A stretch of 64,000 nucleotides of DNA from Nakamurella lactea DSM 19367 (GTDB lineage Bacteria > Actinomycetota > Actinomycetes > Mycobacteriales > Nakamurellaceae), in contig NZ_AUFT01000012.1 of NCBI RefSeq assembly GCF_000426645.1, forward strand, positions 1 through 64,000. The letters run 5' to 3'. The notes beneath the pieces are model-generated. The model saw nothing but the letters and a program-made list of their open reading frames with translations, was not told the origin of the DNA and ran no database searches. Below are positions 43,396-53,996 of the stretch, one piece after another; positions within the stretch are counted from its first letter, which is position 1; each line of letters begins with the position of its first letter. Both the position numbers and the translations under genes were made by a program.

Positions 43396-44273
43396 GCAGG
43401 CGAGGAGAGCCGATGATGCAAGCCCGGTCCGTCGATGTGCAACCGCTGGACTCGCACCGGTTCCGGCTCGGCGAAGGTGGTCGCTGGGACGGCACCGACT
43501 TCTGGCAGGTGGACCTGCTGGACGGGGACCTGTGGCGCAGTGCCGGCGGCACCGCCGAGCTGCACCGGGTGCTGGACCTGGACCTGCCGCTGGGTGCGAT
43601 GGCGCCGACCACCGGCGGCGGGCACGTGGTGATCGCCGGCACCGGGTTCGCCGCGGTCGGGGACGCCGGCACGCTGGACTGGTTCGACCGCCCGGTGGAC
43701 GGCCGGCAGCCGCCGCGCCGGGTGAACGACGCCGCGGTCAGCGGCGGGCGGATGTTCTTCGGCACCATGGATTTCCCCGGCGAGATCGGCAACGGCGACC
43801 TGTGGCGGGCCGATCCCGACCGCACCGTCACCCACCTGCTGGGCGGACTCGGCTGCCCGAACGGGCCGGCCGTCAGCCCCGACGGCCGGACGTTGTATCT
43901 GGCCGACTCGTCGGCCTTCGTCATCCGTCGTTATCCGCTGGCCGTTGACGGTTCCCTGGGCGCCGGAACGGATTTCGTCACCCTCGACGAGGATTTCGGC
44001 AAGCCCGACGGGATGACGGTTGACGACGACGGCCACCTCTGGGTGGCCATCTGGGGCGGCGCGGCGGTGGCCAGGTTCGATCCCGAAGGCGGCTGGGCCG
44101 ACCTGATCTCGGTGCCGGTCCGTCAGCCCACCTCGGTGACCATCCTGCCCGGGCGGATGCTCGTCACCTCCGCGTCCAACGGCCTCACCGACCCCGGCGA
44201 ACTGGACGGTGCCACCCTGGTGCTGCCCTGCGACGTCTCCGCCCCGGTCACCGCCGCGTTCGGCGCCGGGTGA
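43392..44273 (+). CDS. SMP-30/gluconolactonase-family lactonase
   Basis: 293 residues, six-bladed propeller. Divalent-metal ligands: Glu in LGEGGRWDG, Asn in LGCPNGPAVSPDG, Asp in FGKPDGMTVDDDG. The enzyme opens sugar lactones. The start (GTG 43392) overlaps the glycosidase stop (GTGA). Placed after glycosidase and dehydratase genes, it suggests an aldonic or aldaric acid pathway: dehydrogenase, lactonase, dehydratase. Last gene of the locus; the following gene is on the opposite strand. Confidence 0.92.
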   Translation: MSRRGEPMMQARSVDVQPLDSHRFRLGEGGRWDGTDFWQVDLLDGDLWRSAGGTAELHRVLDLDLPLGAMAPTTGGGHVVIAGTGFAAVGDAGTLDWFDRPVDGRQPPRRVNDAAVSGGRMFFGTMDFPGEIGNGDLWRADPDRTVTHLLGGLGCPNGPAVSPDGRTLYLADSSAFVIRRYPLAVDGSLGAGTDFVTLDEDFGKPDGMTVDDDGHLWVAIWGGAAVARFDPEGGWADLISVPVRQPTSVTILPGRMLVTSASNGLTDPGELDGATLVLPCDVSAPVTAAFGAG

Positions 44274-44282
44274 CATCCCGGG

Positions 44283-46084
<1,802 letters not shown>

Positions 46085-46117
46085 TAACCACGCGGCATTT
46101 CGACGGCCAAAACCGCG

Positions 46118-46843
46118 CTAGGACCCGCGAACGTCCTGGGGGACGGCGGCGAGGGCCTCGGCATAGCTCGGCTCGCGCTTCTTGACCGCGGCGATCACCC
46201 GGTAGGTGATCGGCAGCAGCAGGATCTCCACCCCGACCTTGATGACGAACCCGAGAATCGTGTAGTTGGCCAGGTCGGCGAATCCGGTGATGCCGATGGC
46301 CGGGCCGGCGATCAGGCAGAACGCCAGGGTGTCGAAGAACTCGCCGACCAGGGTCGAGGTGATCAGCCGCAGCCACAGCTTGCGTTCGGAGGTGCGTTCC
46401 TTGAGTTTGACCAGCACGTAGGAGTTGAGGAACTCGCCGATCAGGTAGCCGGAGACGCTGGCCAGCAGGATCCGCGGCACCACGCCGACGATCGTGTCGA
46501 AGGCGTCCTGCCCGGTGTAGCCGGGAGCCGCGGGGGAGATGCTGACCAGCCAGAACGTCAGCGACGCGAGTACCTGGATGCCGAAGCCGAGCACGATCAC
46601 CCGGCGGGCCGCCCGCATCCCGTAGACCTCGCTCATCACGTCGCCGAGGACGTACGTCAGCGGGAACAGGAACACCCCACCGTCGGTGAGCACCGGACCG
46701 AACTGGATGCCCTTGGTGGCGCCGATGTTGCTGATCAGCAGCAGGCAACAGAACACGGCGGCGATCATCGGGTAGAACCCGGGGCCGGTGCTGGCGAATG
46801 CCGCCCTCGGTCGGCGGGTGTCGGAGGAACGGGTGCTTGTCAC
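46118..46843 (-). CDS. Queuosine-precursor transporter (YhhQ/QPTR type)
   Basis: 241 residues with six membrane helices and the VUT/YhhQ signatures FLFPLTYVLGDVMSEVYG and the C-terminal ITSTLVGEFFDTLAFCLIAG. YhhQ imports preQ0 and preQ1 into Escherichia coli. It is convergent with tgt (34 bases between stops), and the context strengthens the assignment. ATG 46843 follows GAGAGAATCCC. Confidence 0.92.
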   Translation of the reverse strand: MTSTRSSDTRRPRAAFASTGPGFYPMIAAVFCCLLLISNIGATKGIQFGPVLTDGGVFLFPLTYVLGDVMSEVYGMRAARRVIVLGFGIQVLASLTFWLVSISPAAPGYTGQDAFDTIVGVVPRILLASVSGYLIGEFLNSYVLVKLKERTSERKLWLRLITSTLVGEFFDTLAFCLIAGPAIGITGFADLANYTILGFVIKVGVEILLLPITYRVIAAVKKREPSYAEALAAVPQDVRGS

Positions 46844-46894
46844 CGCGGGATTCTCTCACCACCGGCCCTTCCTGTGCCCCACATCCGGGCGTGC

Positions 46895-47866
46895 CTACCT
46901 GCCGGCGCGTACCCACGGCTCGTCGGGGAGTACCCACGGCTCGCGCGGCAGCCGCGCCGGGTCGAACCGCGACAGCAACAGCGCGGGGCTGACGGGCTCG
47001 CCCGGCTCGGCCAGCCCCACCGAGTGCGCCAGCATCGACAGCGCGTCGGCCGGGCTCCGGCCCAGCCCGGCCAACTCGGCGAGGGTGACGGCGCCGTCCC
47101 GCTTGGCCAGCCGTTCCCGGCGGTCGTTGAGCACCAGCGGGACGTGTGCGTACGCGGGCACCGGGTGTCCGAGCACGGTGGCCAGGTAGGCCTGCCGCGG
47201 AGTGGACGGCAGCAGGTCGTCGCCGCGGACCACCTGGCCGACGCCCTGGAACGCGTCGTCGACCACCGACACCAGGTTGTAGGCGGGGGTGCCGTCGAAG
47301 CGCTCGAGTACGAAGTCGTCCACTGCGCCGGTGTATGCGCCGTGCAGTCCGTCAGTGACGGTGAACGAGCCGGTGTCGCTGCGCAGCCGGATCGACGGCG
47401 GACGGCCGATCTCGTTGCGTCGCCGCTCCCGTTCCGTCCGTGGCAGGTTGCGGCAGGTTCCCGGGTAGGCGCCGGGCGGCGCGTGCGGCGCGGTGGGCGC
47501 CGCCAGGATGTCCTTGCGGGAGCAGTAACACTCGTAGCTGCGTTCGGCATCGGCGAGCCCGTCGACCACCGCCCGGTACCGGTCGCGGTGCTCCGATTGC
47601 CTCAGCGGTGGGGCATCCCAGTCGAGGCCGAGCGAAGCGAGATCGTCGAGCTGCCGCTGCGCCGCACCGGGCCGGGTTCGCTCATCGAGGTCCTCGATCC
47701 GGACCAGGAACTCGCGGCCCTGCGCCCTGGCGAACAGCCAGGCCAGCAGCGCGGTGCGCAGGTTTCCCAGGTGCAGGTCGCCGGACGGGCTGGGCGCATA
47801 GCGCCCGGCACCGGAACTGCTGTGCGGTGCGGAGCCGGTGGGCTGTTCGGGGCGGGTGGTCATCAC
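46895..47866 (-). CDS. gluQ: Glutamyl-Q tRNA(Asp) synthetase
   Basis: 323 residues, the length of GluQRS, a GluRS catalytic core lacking the anticodon-binding domain. HIGH-like motif: YAPSPSGDLHLGNLRTA; zinc ligands CYCSRKDI and YPGTC; the KMSKS site is reduced to LAKRDGA as is usual in GluQRS. It attaches glutamate to queuosine 34 of tRNA-Asp. It stands upstream of the transporter on the same strand (52 bases), near tgt, linking three queuosine functions. Confidence 0.96.
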   Translation of the reverse strand: MMTTRPEQPTGSAPHSSSGAGRYAPSPSGDLHLGNLRTALLAWLFARAQGREFLVRIEDLDERTRPGAAQRQLDDLASLGLDWDAPPLRQSEHRDRYRAVVDGLADAERSYECYCSRKDILAAPTAPHAPPGAYPGTCRNLPRTERERRRNEIGRPPSIRLRSDTGSFTVTDGLHGAYTGAVDDFVLERFDGTPAYNLVSVVDDAFQGVGQVVRGDDLLPSTPRQAYLATVLGHPVPAYAHVPLVLNDRRERLAKRDGAVTLAELAGLGRSPADALSMLAHSVGLAEPGEPVSPALLLSRFDPARLPREPWVLPDEPWVRAGR

Positions 47867-47906
47867 CCACCATGATGGCGGACAGCTGGGACCTGCCGGA
47901 GAAAGG

Positions 47907-50900
47907 TCAGCGGTGACTCCCGGTGCTGCGCCGACGCGATGCCAACATCAGGAAGAGCGCCCCGGCCAGCGCCAGCAACAGTCCGGCGATGCCCGTCTGC
48001 AGCAGCGCGCCGGAAACGCCCGTCACCGGTAGCTCGCCGCCGGCCGGCGGGACCGTTGTGCTGGGCGGAGCGGTCCAGGACGGCCCCGCGCTGGAGGACG
48101 GCGATCCCGTCGATGAGGCGTCGGTTGCCGGCCTCACCACGATCGTCAGCTCGGCGGTCGCCGGATCGTTCACCGACACGGTGAAGGTGAAGGTGCCCGG
48201 CTTGGTCGGGATGCCGGAGATGACGCCGTCGTCGGACAGCTGCAACCCGTCCGGCAGCGCGCCGCCGGTCACCGACCAGTGGTAGATGCCGTCGGCGGCG
48301 CCGGTTGCCGTCACGGCAGCCCGGTAGCCGGCGCCGACCGTCCCGTCCGGAAGGTCGGTCGTGGTCACGGTGAGAGTCGTCGGCTGCGGGCTGGGCGTGC
48401 TGCGGGTTGTTGGCGTCGTGGTGGAGGTGGTGGACGTGGTGGACGTGGTGGTGGGGGTGGTCGGCGGTGACGCCAGCTCCCACCCGGCGTAGAGCGTGAT
48501 CGGGACCGGGGTGCCGTCGCTGCTGGAGCCGGGCAACGTCGTGGTGTCGGTGAGGGCGGTGGCTCCGTCCGCGTCGAGGAACCAGCCGATGAAGGTGTAG
48601 CCGGCGCGAGTGGCGGCGGGCAGGTCCGTGATGGTCAGGCCGACGGAACCCAAGGTGGGCCCGTTGACGATGCGAAGTGCCGTTGCCGCGCCGGCCATCC
48701 GGAGGGGCTGCGCCCCGTTTGGTTCCACCCCATCGTTGGCGTCGAAGTTCAGCTGGTAGTGGTGATCCTGCACGGTCAGGGCATCGCCGACGGTGAGGGT
48801 GTGCCAGATCGCACCGGGGTTCACCATGGTGCCGGTCCCGTTCAGGGCGCCGTTGCCCTTGATGGTGCCGCGGTTGATGAACGATCCGCTCGCAGTGATC
48901 GTCCCGTCGTTGGTCACCGTGACGTCCGCCGGAATGATCTGCAGGCTGTTCACGAAGATGGTGCCTTCATTGTCGAGCGTCCCGAATCCGGTGGATCCGT
49001 AGCCGTTGCCGACCGGGTTGCCGCCGTGCGACGTGACAGTGACCGTCGCACCCGCGCCGACCGTCAGGTCGCCGCCGTTGCCGTGCGACTCGTCGGCACC
49101 GCAGCCGCCGCCGCCGATGCCGGCGCCGCCCTTGCTGCCAGCGGCCGACACTGTTGTCCCCGCACCGCTGATGGTGACTGTCGGGCCGGCAGAGTTGCCA
49201 CCGCCGCCGATGCCGGCGCCGCCGCCGACAGGATCTGAGCCATCGATCGAGCCACCGACAGCGGTGACGTTCCCGCCGCTGATGGTGATATCGCCGGTGG
49301 CTGCCCCGGCCTGCCCGCCCGATCCGATTCCGGCTCCGCCGGAATTGTGGGAATTGCCCCGACCGCCGGTGGCGTGCACGGTGCCTCCGGTGATCGTCAC
49401 CGGGCCGGCGGTGCGGCTCCCGGCGGAGCCGATGCCGGCACCGGCGATGGTGGCGTTGTCCCCACCCGTCGCGGTGACGTCGCCTCCGGTGATCAGGATG
49501 GTGCCGCCGTTCGAGCCGCCGCTGGCGCCGCCGCCGCCGATTCCCGCGCTCCAGCCCTGACCCAACGCGACGATCGTGCCGCCGTTGATCGTGATGGTGC
49601 CACTTCGACCGGTACCCGCCCCGCCGATCCCGGCGCCGGAGCAGTTTTCGAATCCGGCCCGGTCGCAGTCGACGTAGCCGGTCGCGGTGACCACGCCGCC
49701 GTTGATCGTGATGGTGCCCGCATCGCCGTTGCTGCCGCCGATTCCGGCGCTGTCCATTCCGCCCTCGGCGACGACGGTGCCACCGTCGATGGTGATCGTG
49801 CCGCTGCTGCTGTTGGCGCCGCCGATCCCGGCGCCGAGGAAACCGCCGGAGGCGGTGAGCGAGCCGGTGGCGGGAGAGCTGGTGTCCTTGATCGTCAGCG
49901 ACGCACCGACGGGCACGGCGATGCCTGCCTGGTTGTCGCCGCCGGCGACGTTCAGCGCGTGCCCGTTGAGGTCGAGGGTGACGGCCTTGCCGGACGCGAC
50001 GGCGAGCGGCAGGTTGTCGCCGGCCGCAATGGTGAGGTCGCCGCAGAGAGTGACGGTGTCGCCGTCGGCGGCGCCGTTGAAGTCGGCGGCGAAGCCTGCC
50101 GCAGTGCACGGCCGGTCCCAGCCGGCCTTGAGGGTCAGCGCGACCGGAGTGCCGTCTTCGCTGGTGCCGGGCCAGGTGGTGCTGTCGGTGACCCGAGCCG
50201 AGCTGCCGCCGGTGGTCAGGTACCAGCCGGTGAAGGTGTAGCCGGCCCTGGTGGCCATCGGAAAGTCGGCAGTGGTGCGGTCCACCGATTCGAGCGTCGG
50301 CCCGTCGACGATGCTCCACAGCGTCGCGTCGGCCCAGTCCAGCTCGCCATTGTTGGCGTCGAAGGTCAGTGTGTAGTGGTGGTCGGTCACCGTCTGGCCG
50401 TCGCCGACGGTGACGGTATGGGTGATCGCGCCGGCGTTGTCGATGTCGCCGGTGCCGGTGAGAGTGCCGGTGCCGCTGAAGGTTCCGGCATTGCTGATGG
50501 TGCCGTTGTTGGTGAGCGTGCCGTCCATCAGATCGATGGATTCGCCGGCCGGAAGGATCAGCGTGCCCCCATTCGTCACCGTTCCGAGCCCGAGGCTGCC
50601 GCCGATGGCGTAACCGTCGGCGCCGGCGACGGTCACCACCGCGGGGCTGCTGATCGTCAGGTCCACGCCCTGACCGCGACTGCCGCCGCCGATGCCGGCG
50701 CCCATCTCCTGGTCGGGCGCGCCGCCGGTGGCGGTCACGGTGCCGCCGTTGATCACGACGGGGCCGACCTGCCCGTAATCGGCGCTGCCGATGCCGGCAC
50801 CGTTCCAGCCACCGGTGGCGATGACGGTTCCACCGTTGATGGTGATGGGTCCGCTGGATTCCCGGTAGGCGGCGCCGATGCCTGCAGCGGCAAGGCCACC

Positions 50901-52619
50901 GGTCGCGGTCACGGTTCCGCTGTTGATCGTGATGGCGCCGCTGCTGCCCCCACCGATGCCGGCGTTGCCGGTCTGGCCTGGGAAGGTGGTCGGTCCGGCC
51001 GCGGCCACGAGCTCGCCGGTACCGGATTCGCTGGCGTCACCGATGGTCAACGACGTGGTTGCCGGAACTGTGATGCCTGCGTGATCGATGGATCCCGTCA
51101 CGTTCAGCGTGTGCCCGTTGAGGTCGAGGCTGATGGACGCGTCGGCCGCCACGGCGAGGGACAGATCGTCGTCGGGGGCGATAGTGAGATCGCCGCAGAG
51201 GGTGACGGTGTCGCCGTCGGCGGCGGCGTTGAAGTCGGCGGCGAAGCCGGCCGAGGTACATGCGGGGCCGTCGCTGCTCCAGCCGGCATGCAGGGTGATC
51301 GGGACAGGGCTGCCGTCGCTGGTGCCGGGCAACGTTGTGGTGTCGGTGACGAGAGATGCCGTCCCGCCGGTGTCGAGGAACCAGCCGGTGAAGGTGTAGC
51401 CGGCCTTGGTGGCTGTCGGGAAGTCGGCAGTGGTGCGGCCCACCGATTCGAGCGTCGGCCCGTCGACGATGCTCCAGGGCGTCGCACCGTTCCAGTTCAC
51501 CTCGCCGTCGATGGTCTCGAAACTCAGCCCGTAGTGGTGGTCGGTGACCGTCTGGCCGCTGCCGACGGTGACGGTGTGGGAGATCGCTCCGGTGTTCGCG
51601 ATCGTTCCCGTGCCGGCGAGAGTGCCGGTGCCGCTGATGGTTCCGGCGTTGGTCAGCGTTCCGCTGTTGGTGAGAGTGCCGTCCTTCAGGTCGATGGACT
51701 CGCCCGCCGGCAGCGTCAGCGTGCCGGAGTTGTTGACCGTTCCGAGGTCGCTCTGGCTACCGATGGCGTTCCCCGCACGGCCGGATACCGTCACCACGGC
51801 CGGCGACACGACGCTGAGGTCGCCGCCGGCCAGATCGGGGCCGCCGGCGTTCCCGCTTCCGCTACCGATGCCGGCGCCGCTCGAACTGGTGGCCGTAACG
51901 GTGCCTCCGCCGATGGTGACGGTGCTTCCGTTTCCACCGCTGCCGCCGCCGATGCCGGCGCCGGAGCCATTGCTCTTCGCGGTGACGGTGCCGCCGTTGA
52001 TGGTGACGCTTCCTCCGTCGGCGGCGCTGCCGCCGCCGATGCCGGCGGCCTGACTGCCGCCGGTGGCCGTGACGGTGCCGCCGTTGACGGCCACGCTCCC
52101 GCCGTCGCCACCGTTGCCGCCGCCGATGCCCGCCGCGAGAAAGCCGCCGGTGCCCGTCACGGTGCCGCCGTTGATGATGACGCTGCCGGCGTCACCGTCG
52201 TCGTCGCCACCGATGCCCGCCCCGGTGTTGGCGGAGGCTTTGGCGATGAGGGCGCCGGTGCTGGGCGAGCTGCCGTCGTCGATGGTGAGCGAGGCGCCGT
52301 CCGCCACTCCGATGCCCGCTTGACCGGTGCCGGCGGTGACGTCCAACGTGAACCCGTTGAGGTCGAGCGTGATCGACCGGCCTGACGGCACGTCCAGCGG
52401 CAGGTTGTCGGCTGTCGCGATGGTGACGTCGCAGCCGAGGGTCACGGTGTCGCCGTCGGCCGCGCCGTTGAAGGCGCCGGCGACCTCCGATGGCCCGCAA
52501 ATCGGGGCAGCCATCGCCGGAACGGCGGGTGTCATCAGGCCGAGGGCGGCCAGCGCGACGGTGAACGCCAGCCGGGACGTGACTGCGGCGCCGGACCTGC
52601 GCGGGGTCGAAGTGGACAT
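47907..52619 (-). CDS. Very large LPVTG-anchored surface protein with InlB-type repeats
   Basis: 1,570 residues. Signal peptide residues 1-38 (cleaved after AMA). Three similar modules follow, each with a Gly-rich beta-helix region (GGTVTATGG and IGGGS-type units repeated roughly every 20-25 residues), opened by AADFNAAADGDTVTLCGDL-like strands and closed by a Listeria-Bacteroides (InlB B) repeat ending in YTFTGWF...LHAGW. A Thr/Pro/Ser linker and a putative Ig-like domain precede the sortase signal LPVTG (about 48018-48032), membrane helix and RRRSTGSHR tail. ATG 52619 (MSTSTPRR). Presumably cell-wall attached; its ligand is unknown. Confidence 0.93.
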   Translation of the reverse strand: MSTSTPRRSGAAVTSRLAFTVALAALGLMTPAVPAMAAPICGPSEVAGAFNGAADGDTVTLGCDVTIATADNLPLDVPSGRSITLDLNGFTLDVTAGTGQAGIGVADGASLTIDDGSSPSTGALIAKASANTGAGIGGDDDGDAGSVIINGGTVTGTGGFLAAGIGGGNGGDGGSVAVNGGTVTATGGSQAAGIGGGSAADGGSVTINGGTVTAKSNGSGAGIGGGSGGNGSTVTIGGGTVTATSSSGAGIGSGSGNAGGPDLAGGDLSVVSPAVVTVSGRAGNAIGSQSDLGTVNNSGTLTLPAGESIDLKDGTLTNSGTLTNAGTISGTGTLAGTGTIANTGAISHTVTVGSGQTVTDHHYGLSFETIDGEVNWNGATPWSIVDGPTLESVGRTTADFPTATKAGYTFTGWFLDTGGTASLVTDTTTLPGTSDGSPVPITLHAGWSSDGPACTSAGFAADFNAAADGDTVTLCGDLTIAPDDDLSLAVAADASISLDLNGHTLNVTGSIDHAGITVPATTSLTIGDASESGTGELVAAAGPTTFPGQTGNAGIGGGSSGAITINSGTVTATGGLAAAGIGAAYRESSGPITINGGTVIATGGWNGAGIGSADYGQVGPVVINGGTVTATGGAPDQEMGAGIGGGSRGQGVDLTISSPAVVTVAGADGYAIGGSLGLGTVTNGGTLILPAGESIDLMDGTLTNNGTISNAGTFSGTGTLTGTGDIDNAGAITHTVTVGDGQTVTDHHYTLTFDANNGELDWADATLWSIVDGPTLESVDRTTADFPMATRAGYTFTGWYLTTGGSSARVTDSTTWPGTSEDGTPVALTLKAGWDRPCTAAGFAADFNGAADGDTVTLCGDLTIAAGDNLPLAVASGKAVTLDLNGHALNVAGGDNQAGIAVPVGASLTIKDTSSPATGSLTASGGFLGAGIGGANSSSGTITIDGGTVVAEGGMDSAGIGGSNGDAGTITINGGVVTATGYVDCDRAGFENCSGAGIGGAGTGRSGTITINGGTIVALGQGWSAGIGGGGASGGSNGGTILITGGDVTATGGDNATIAGAGIGSAGSRTAGPVTITGGTVHATGGRGNSHNSGGAGIGSGGQAGAATGDITISGGNVTAVGGSIDGSDPVGGGAGIGGGGNSAGPTVTISGAGTTVSAAGSKGGAGIGGGGCGADESHGNGGDLTVGAGATVTVTSHGGNPVGNGYGSTGFGTLDNEGTIFVNSLQIIPADVTVTNDGTITASGSFINRGTIKGNGALNGTGTMVNPGAIWHTLTVGDALTVQDHHYQLNFDANDGVEPNGAQPLRMAGAATALRIVNGPTLGSVGLTITDLPAATRAGYTFIGWFLDADGATALTDTTTLPGSSSDGTPVPITLYAGWELASPPTTPTTTSTTSTTSTTTPTTRSTPSPQPTTLTVTTTDLPDGTVGAGYRAAVTATGAADGIYHWSVTGGALPDGLQLSDDGVISGIPTKPGTFTFTVSVNDPATAELTIVVRPATDASSTGSPSSSAGPSWTAPPSTTVPPAGGELPVTGVSGALLQTGIAGLLLALAGALFLMLASRRRSTGSHR

Positions 52620-52794
52620 GGTCGGCCTAGCGCGATACCTCATTGCGGTCGCGGATCCTTCCCCGAAATGGACCTTTTGCCCGTAACGCTGTCACGTTGG
52701 CCTGCCGATGGTGGCACGGACCCGTCACATCCGCTCGGTGAGGGCCGTGACGCCAGGCCCAGTTCGCCGCGGTGAGGGGAGTGTCGTTGAATGC

Positions 52795-52840
52795 GAACAC
52801 CCGGACCGATGAGCGTTGTTCCGCTCTGGTCCGGGTGTTC
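52795..52840 (-). terminator. Strong hairpin downstream of tRNA-Ser(GGA)
   Basis: GAACACCCGGACC (52795-52807) pairs perfectly with GGTCCGGGTGTTC (52828-52840), with a second stem GAGCG/CGCTC inside. It begins four bases after the tRNA 3' end and has no marked T run. Probably a terminator or processing hairpin for the tRNA. Confidence 0.7.
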
Positions 52841-52844
52841 GTCG

Positions 52845-52934
52845 TGGCGGAGGATACGGGATTTGAACCCGTGAGGGCTGTGACACCCAACACGCTTTCC
52901 AAGCGTGCGACATAGGCCGCTAGTCGAATCCTCC
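52845..52934 (-). tRNA. tRNA-Ser(GGA)
   Basis: 90 nt with encoded CCA at 52845-52847. Acceptor GGAGGAT pairs with ATCCTCC; anticodon arm CACGC / TTGGAAA / GCGTG gives anticodon GGA; the long variable arm (about 18 nt) identifies serine; the T-loop is TTCAAAT. Its anticodon stem is identical to that of the truncated CGA gene at 1118. It is upstream of the SRP RNA gene, a usual actinobacterial order. Confidence 0.97.
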
Positions 52935-53035
52935 GTCGCAAAGTGTAACGGCTCGGGCGGTGTGCCCCGAACCTGTGCGGAGCCGATCCGGTCACGCGTG
53001 CCGGCCGGGGCCGCCGGTTCGGTACAGTGGGCGAC

Positions 53036-53119
53036 GGACCCCCGCGGCGTCCACCTCCTTAACTCCCCCAGGGCCGGAAGGCAGCAAGGGTCCGGGAGCT
53101 CTGACGGGTGCGGGGGTCC
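53036..53119 (+). ncRNA. ffs: Signal recognition particle RNA (4.5S-type)
   Basis: Outer stem GGACCCCCGC / GCGGGGGTCC closes at 53036-53119. The apical domain has the invariant GGCCGGAAGGCAGCAAGGGT (53071-53090) with the GGAAG tetraloop region and AGCA internal loop that bind Ffh. Short (84 nt) bacterial form lacking the Alu domain. Exact ends may extend a few bases. Ffs next to tRNA-Ser and dnaX is a conserved arrangement. Confidence 0.95.
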
Positions 53120-53123
53120 GCTC

Positions 53124-53837
53124 ATGTCTTCGTCAGTTGTCTTCCCCGGTCCGTACGGTTGGCTCATGGCGGGGCACGCTGGGCAGGCGCGGACGGCCGC
53201 GGCAGCGGCCCGGCGCGCATTCTGGCGGCACTTCGGCCTGATCGACGACGACGCCGCCACCGAGGTCGGCCCGGCCTTCGCCGGCGGACCCCGCTGGCCG
53301 TCGATCCGGCACGGCTGGGTGATCATCCGCCGCCCCGGCTCGGTGATCGTCGCCTCCGACGGGCTCTCCGACCCCGACGCCGAGCGACCGGAGTACCGGA
53401 CCGGACACGACGGCGAACTGTTCGTCGAGATCGCCGATCGAAACTCGATCGACCTACCGGCGGCCGTTCTGGCGGCCACGCCCGCGGTGCAGGCGTTGCG
53501 CCAGGTCGCGGACGCGATGGTCGAGCAGGACCGGTCGATCGCCGACCGGCATCGGCGCTGGGGCTTGCACACCATGTCGGTGACCGTTTCCGCCCTGCCG
53601 CAGCGATGGCAGGGACCGGACGGCACGCTCGGTGTGTTGATCGGCAAGCGATCGCCCGAACTGCCGATCGAGCTGGAACTGCCGGCCGGGACCGTCCGGA
53701 TCGCGGCGCTCACCCCGATGACGCCGGCCGAGACCGCCGCCGTCCTGCTCGATTGGGAGGGCAGGGCCCGAGGTGCCGCGGCGGCGGCGATGGACCGTTC
53801 CGGCAGCGGGCACTTGTTCGACCTCGAGCGGCGGTAG
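53124..53837 (+). CDS. Hypothetical protein (up to 237 aa)
   Basis: Frame opens at ATG 53124, five bases after the SRP RNA end; a start at ATG 53166 (MAGHAGQAR, 223 aa) is more credible because the first 14 residues match nothing expected. The body has a Trp/Arg-rich helix (FWRHFGLID), a strand-rich central part (RWPSIRHGWVIIRRPGSVIV) and a long helix (VLAATPAVQALRQVADAMVEQ). No signal peptide. Similar sequences appear to be actinobacterial, but I do not recognise a domain. Codon bias supports it being real. Confidence 0.6.
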   Translation: MSSSVVFPGPYGWLMAGHAGQARTAAAAARRAFWRHFGLIDDDAATEVGPAFAGGPRWPSIRHGWVIIRRPGSVIVASDGLSDPDAERPEYRTGHDGELFVEIADRNSIDLPAAVLAATPAVQALRQVADAMVEQDRSIADRHRRWGLHTMSVTVSALPQRWQGPDGTLGVLIGKRSPELPIELELPAGTVRIAALTPMTPAETAAVLLDWEGRARGAAAAAMDRSGSGHLFDLERR

Positions 53838-53996
53838 GTCGCCGTCGCCGCTGCCGTCGGTGCGGCCGGCGGCCACGTCGGGATCGGTCGATTCGGTGGT
53901 TGCCGGGTCCGCCTGACTGTGACTACTGTCACTGAATCGATCCGCCGTTCGTCTCGTCGTCGAACGCCGCCGGCCGGCGGCACCAGGGAGTCCGTG

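Noticed and set aside
48420-48460. Apparent tandem DNA repeat (GTGGTGGACGTG-type)
   Set aside because: It encodes the Thr/Ser-rich linker of the surface protein and needs no separate explanation.
49347-52385. 1,012-residue plus-strand open frame opposite the surface protein
   Set aside because: It is antisense to a repetitive Gly/Thr-coding gene; the composition (Gly/Ala/Arg/Asp) mirrors the repeat and no start site or domain is present.
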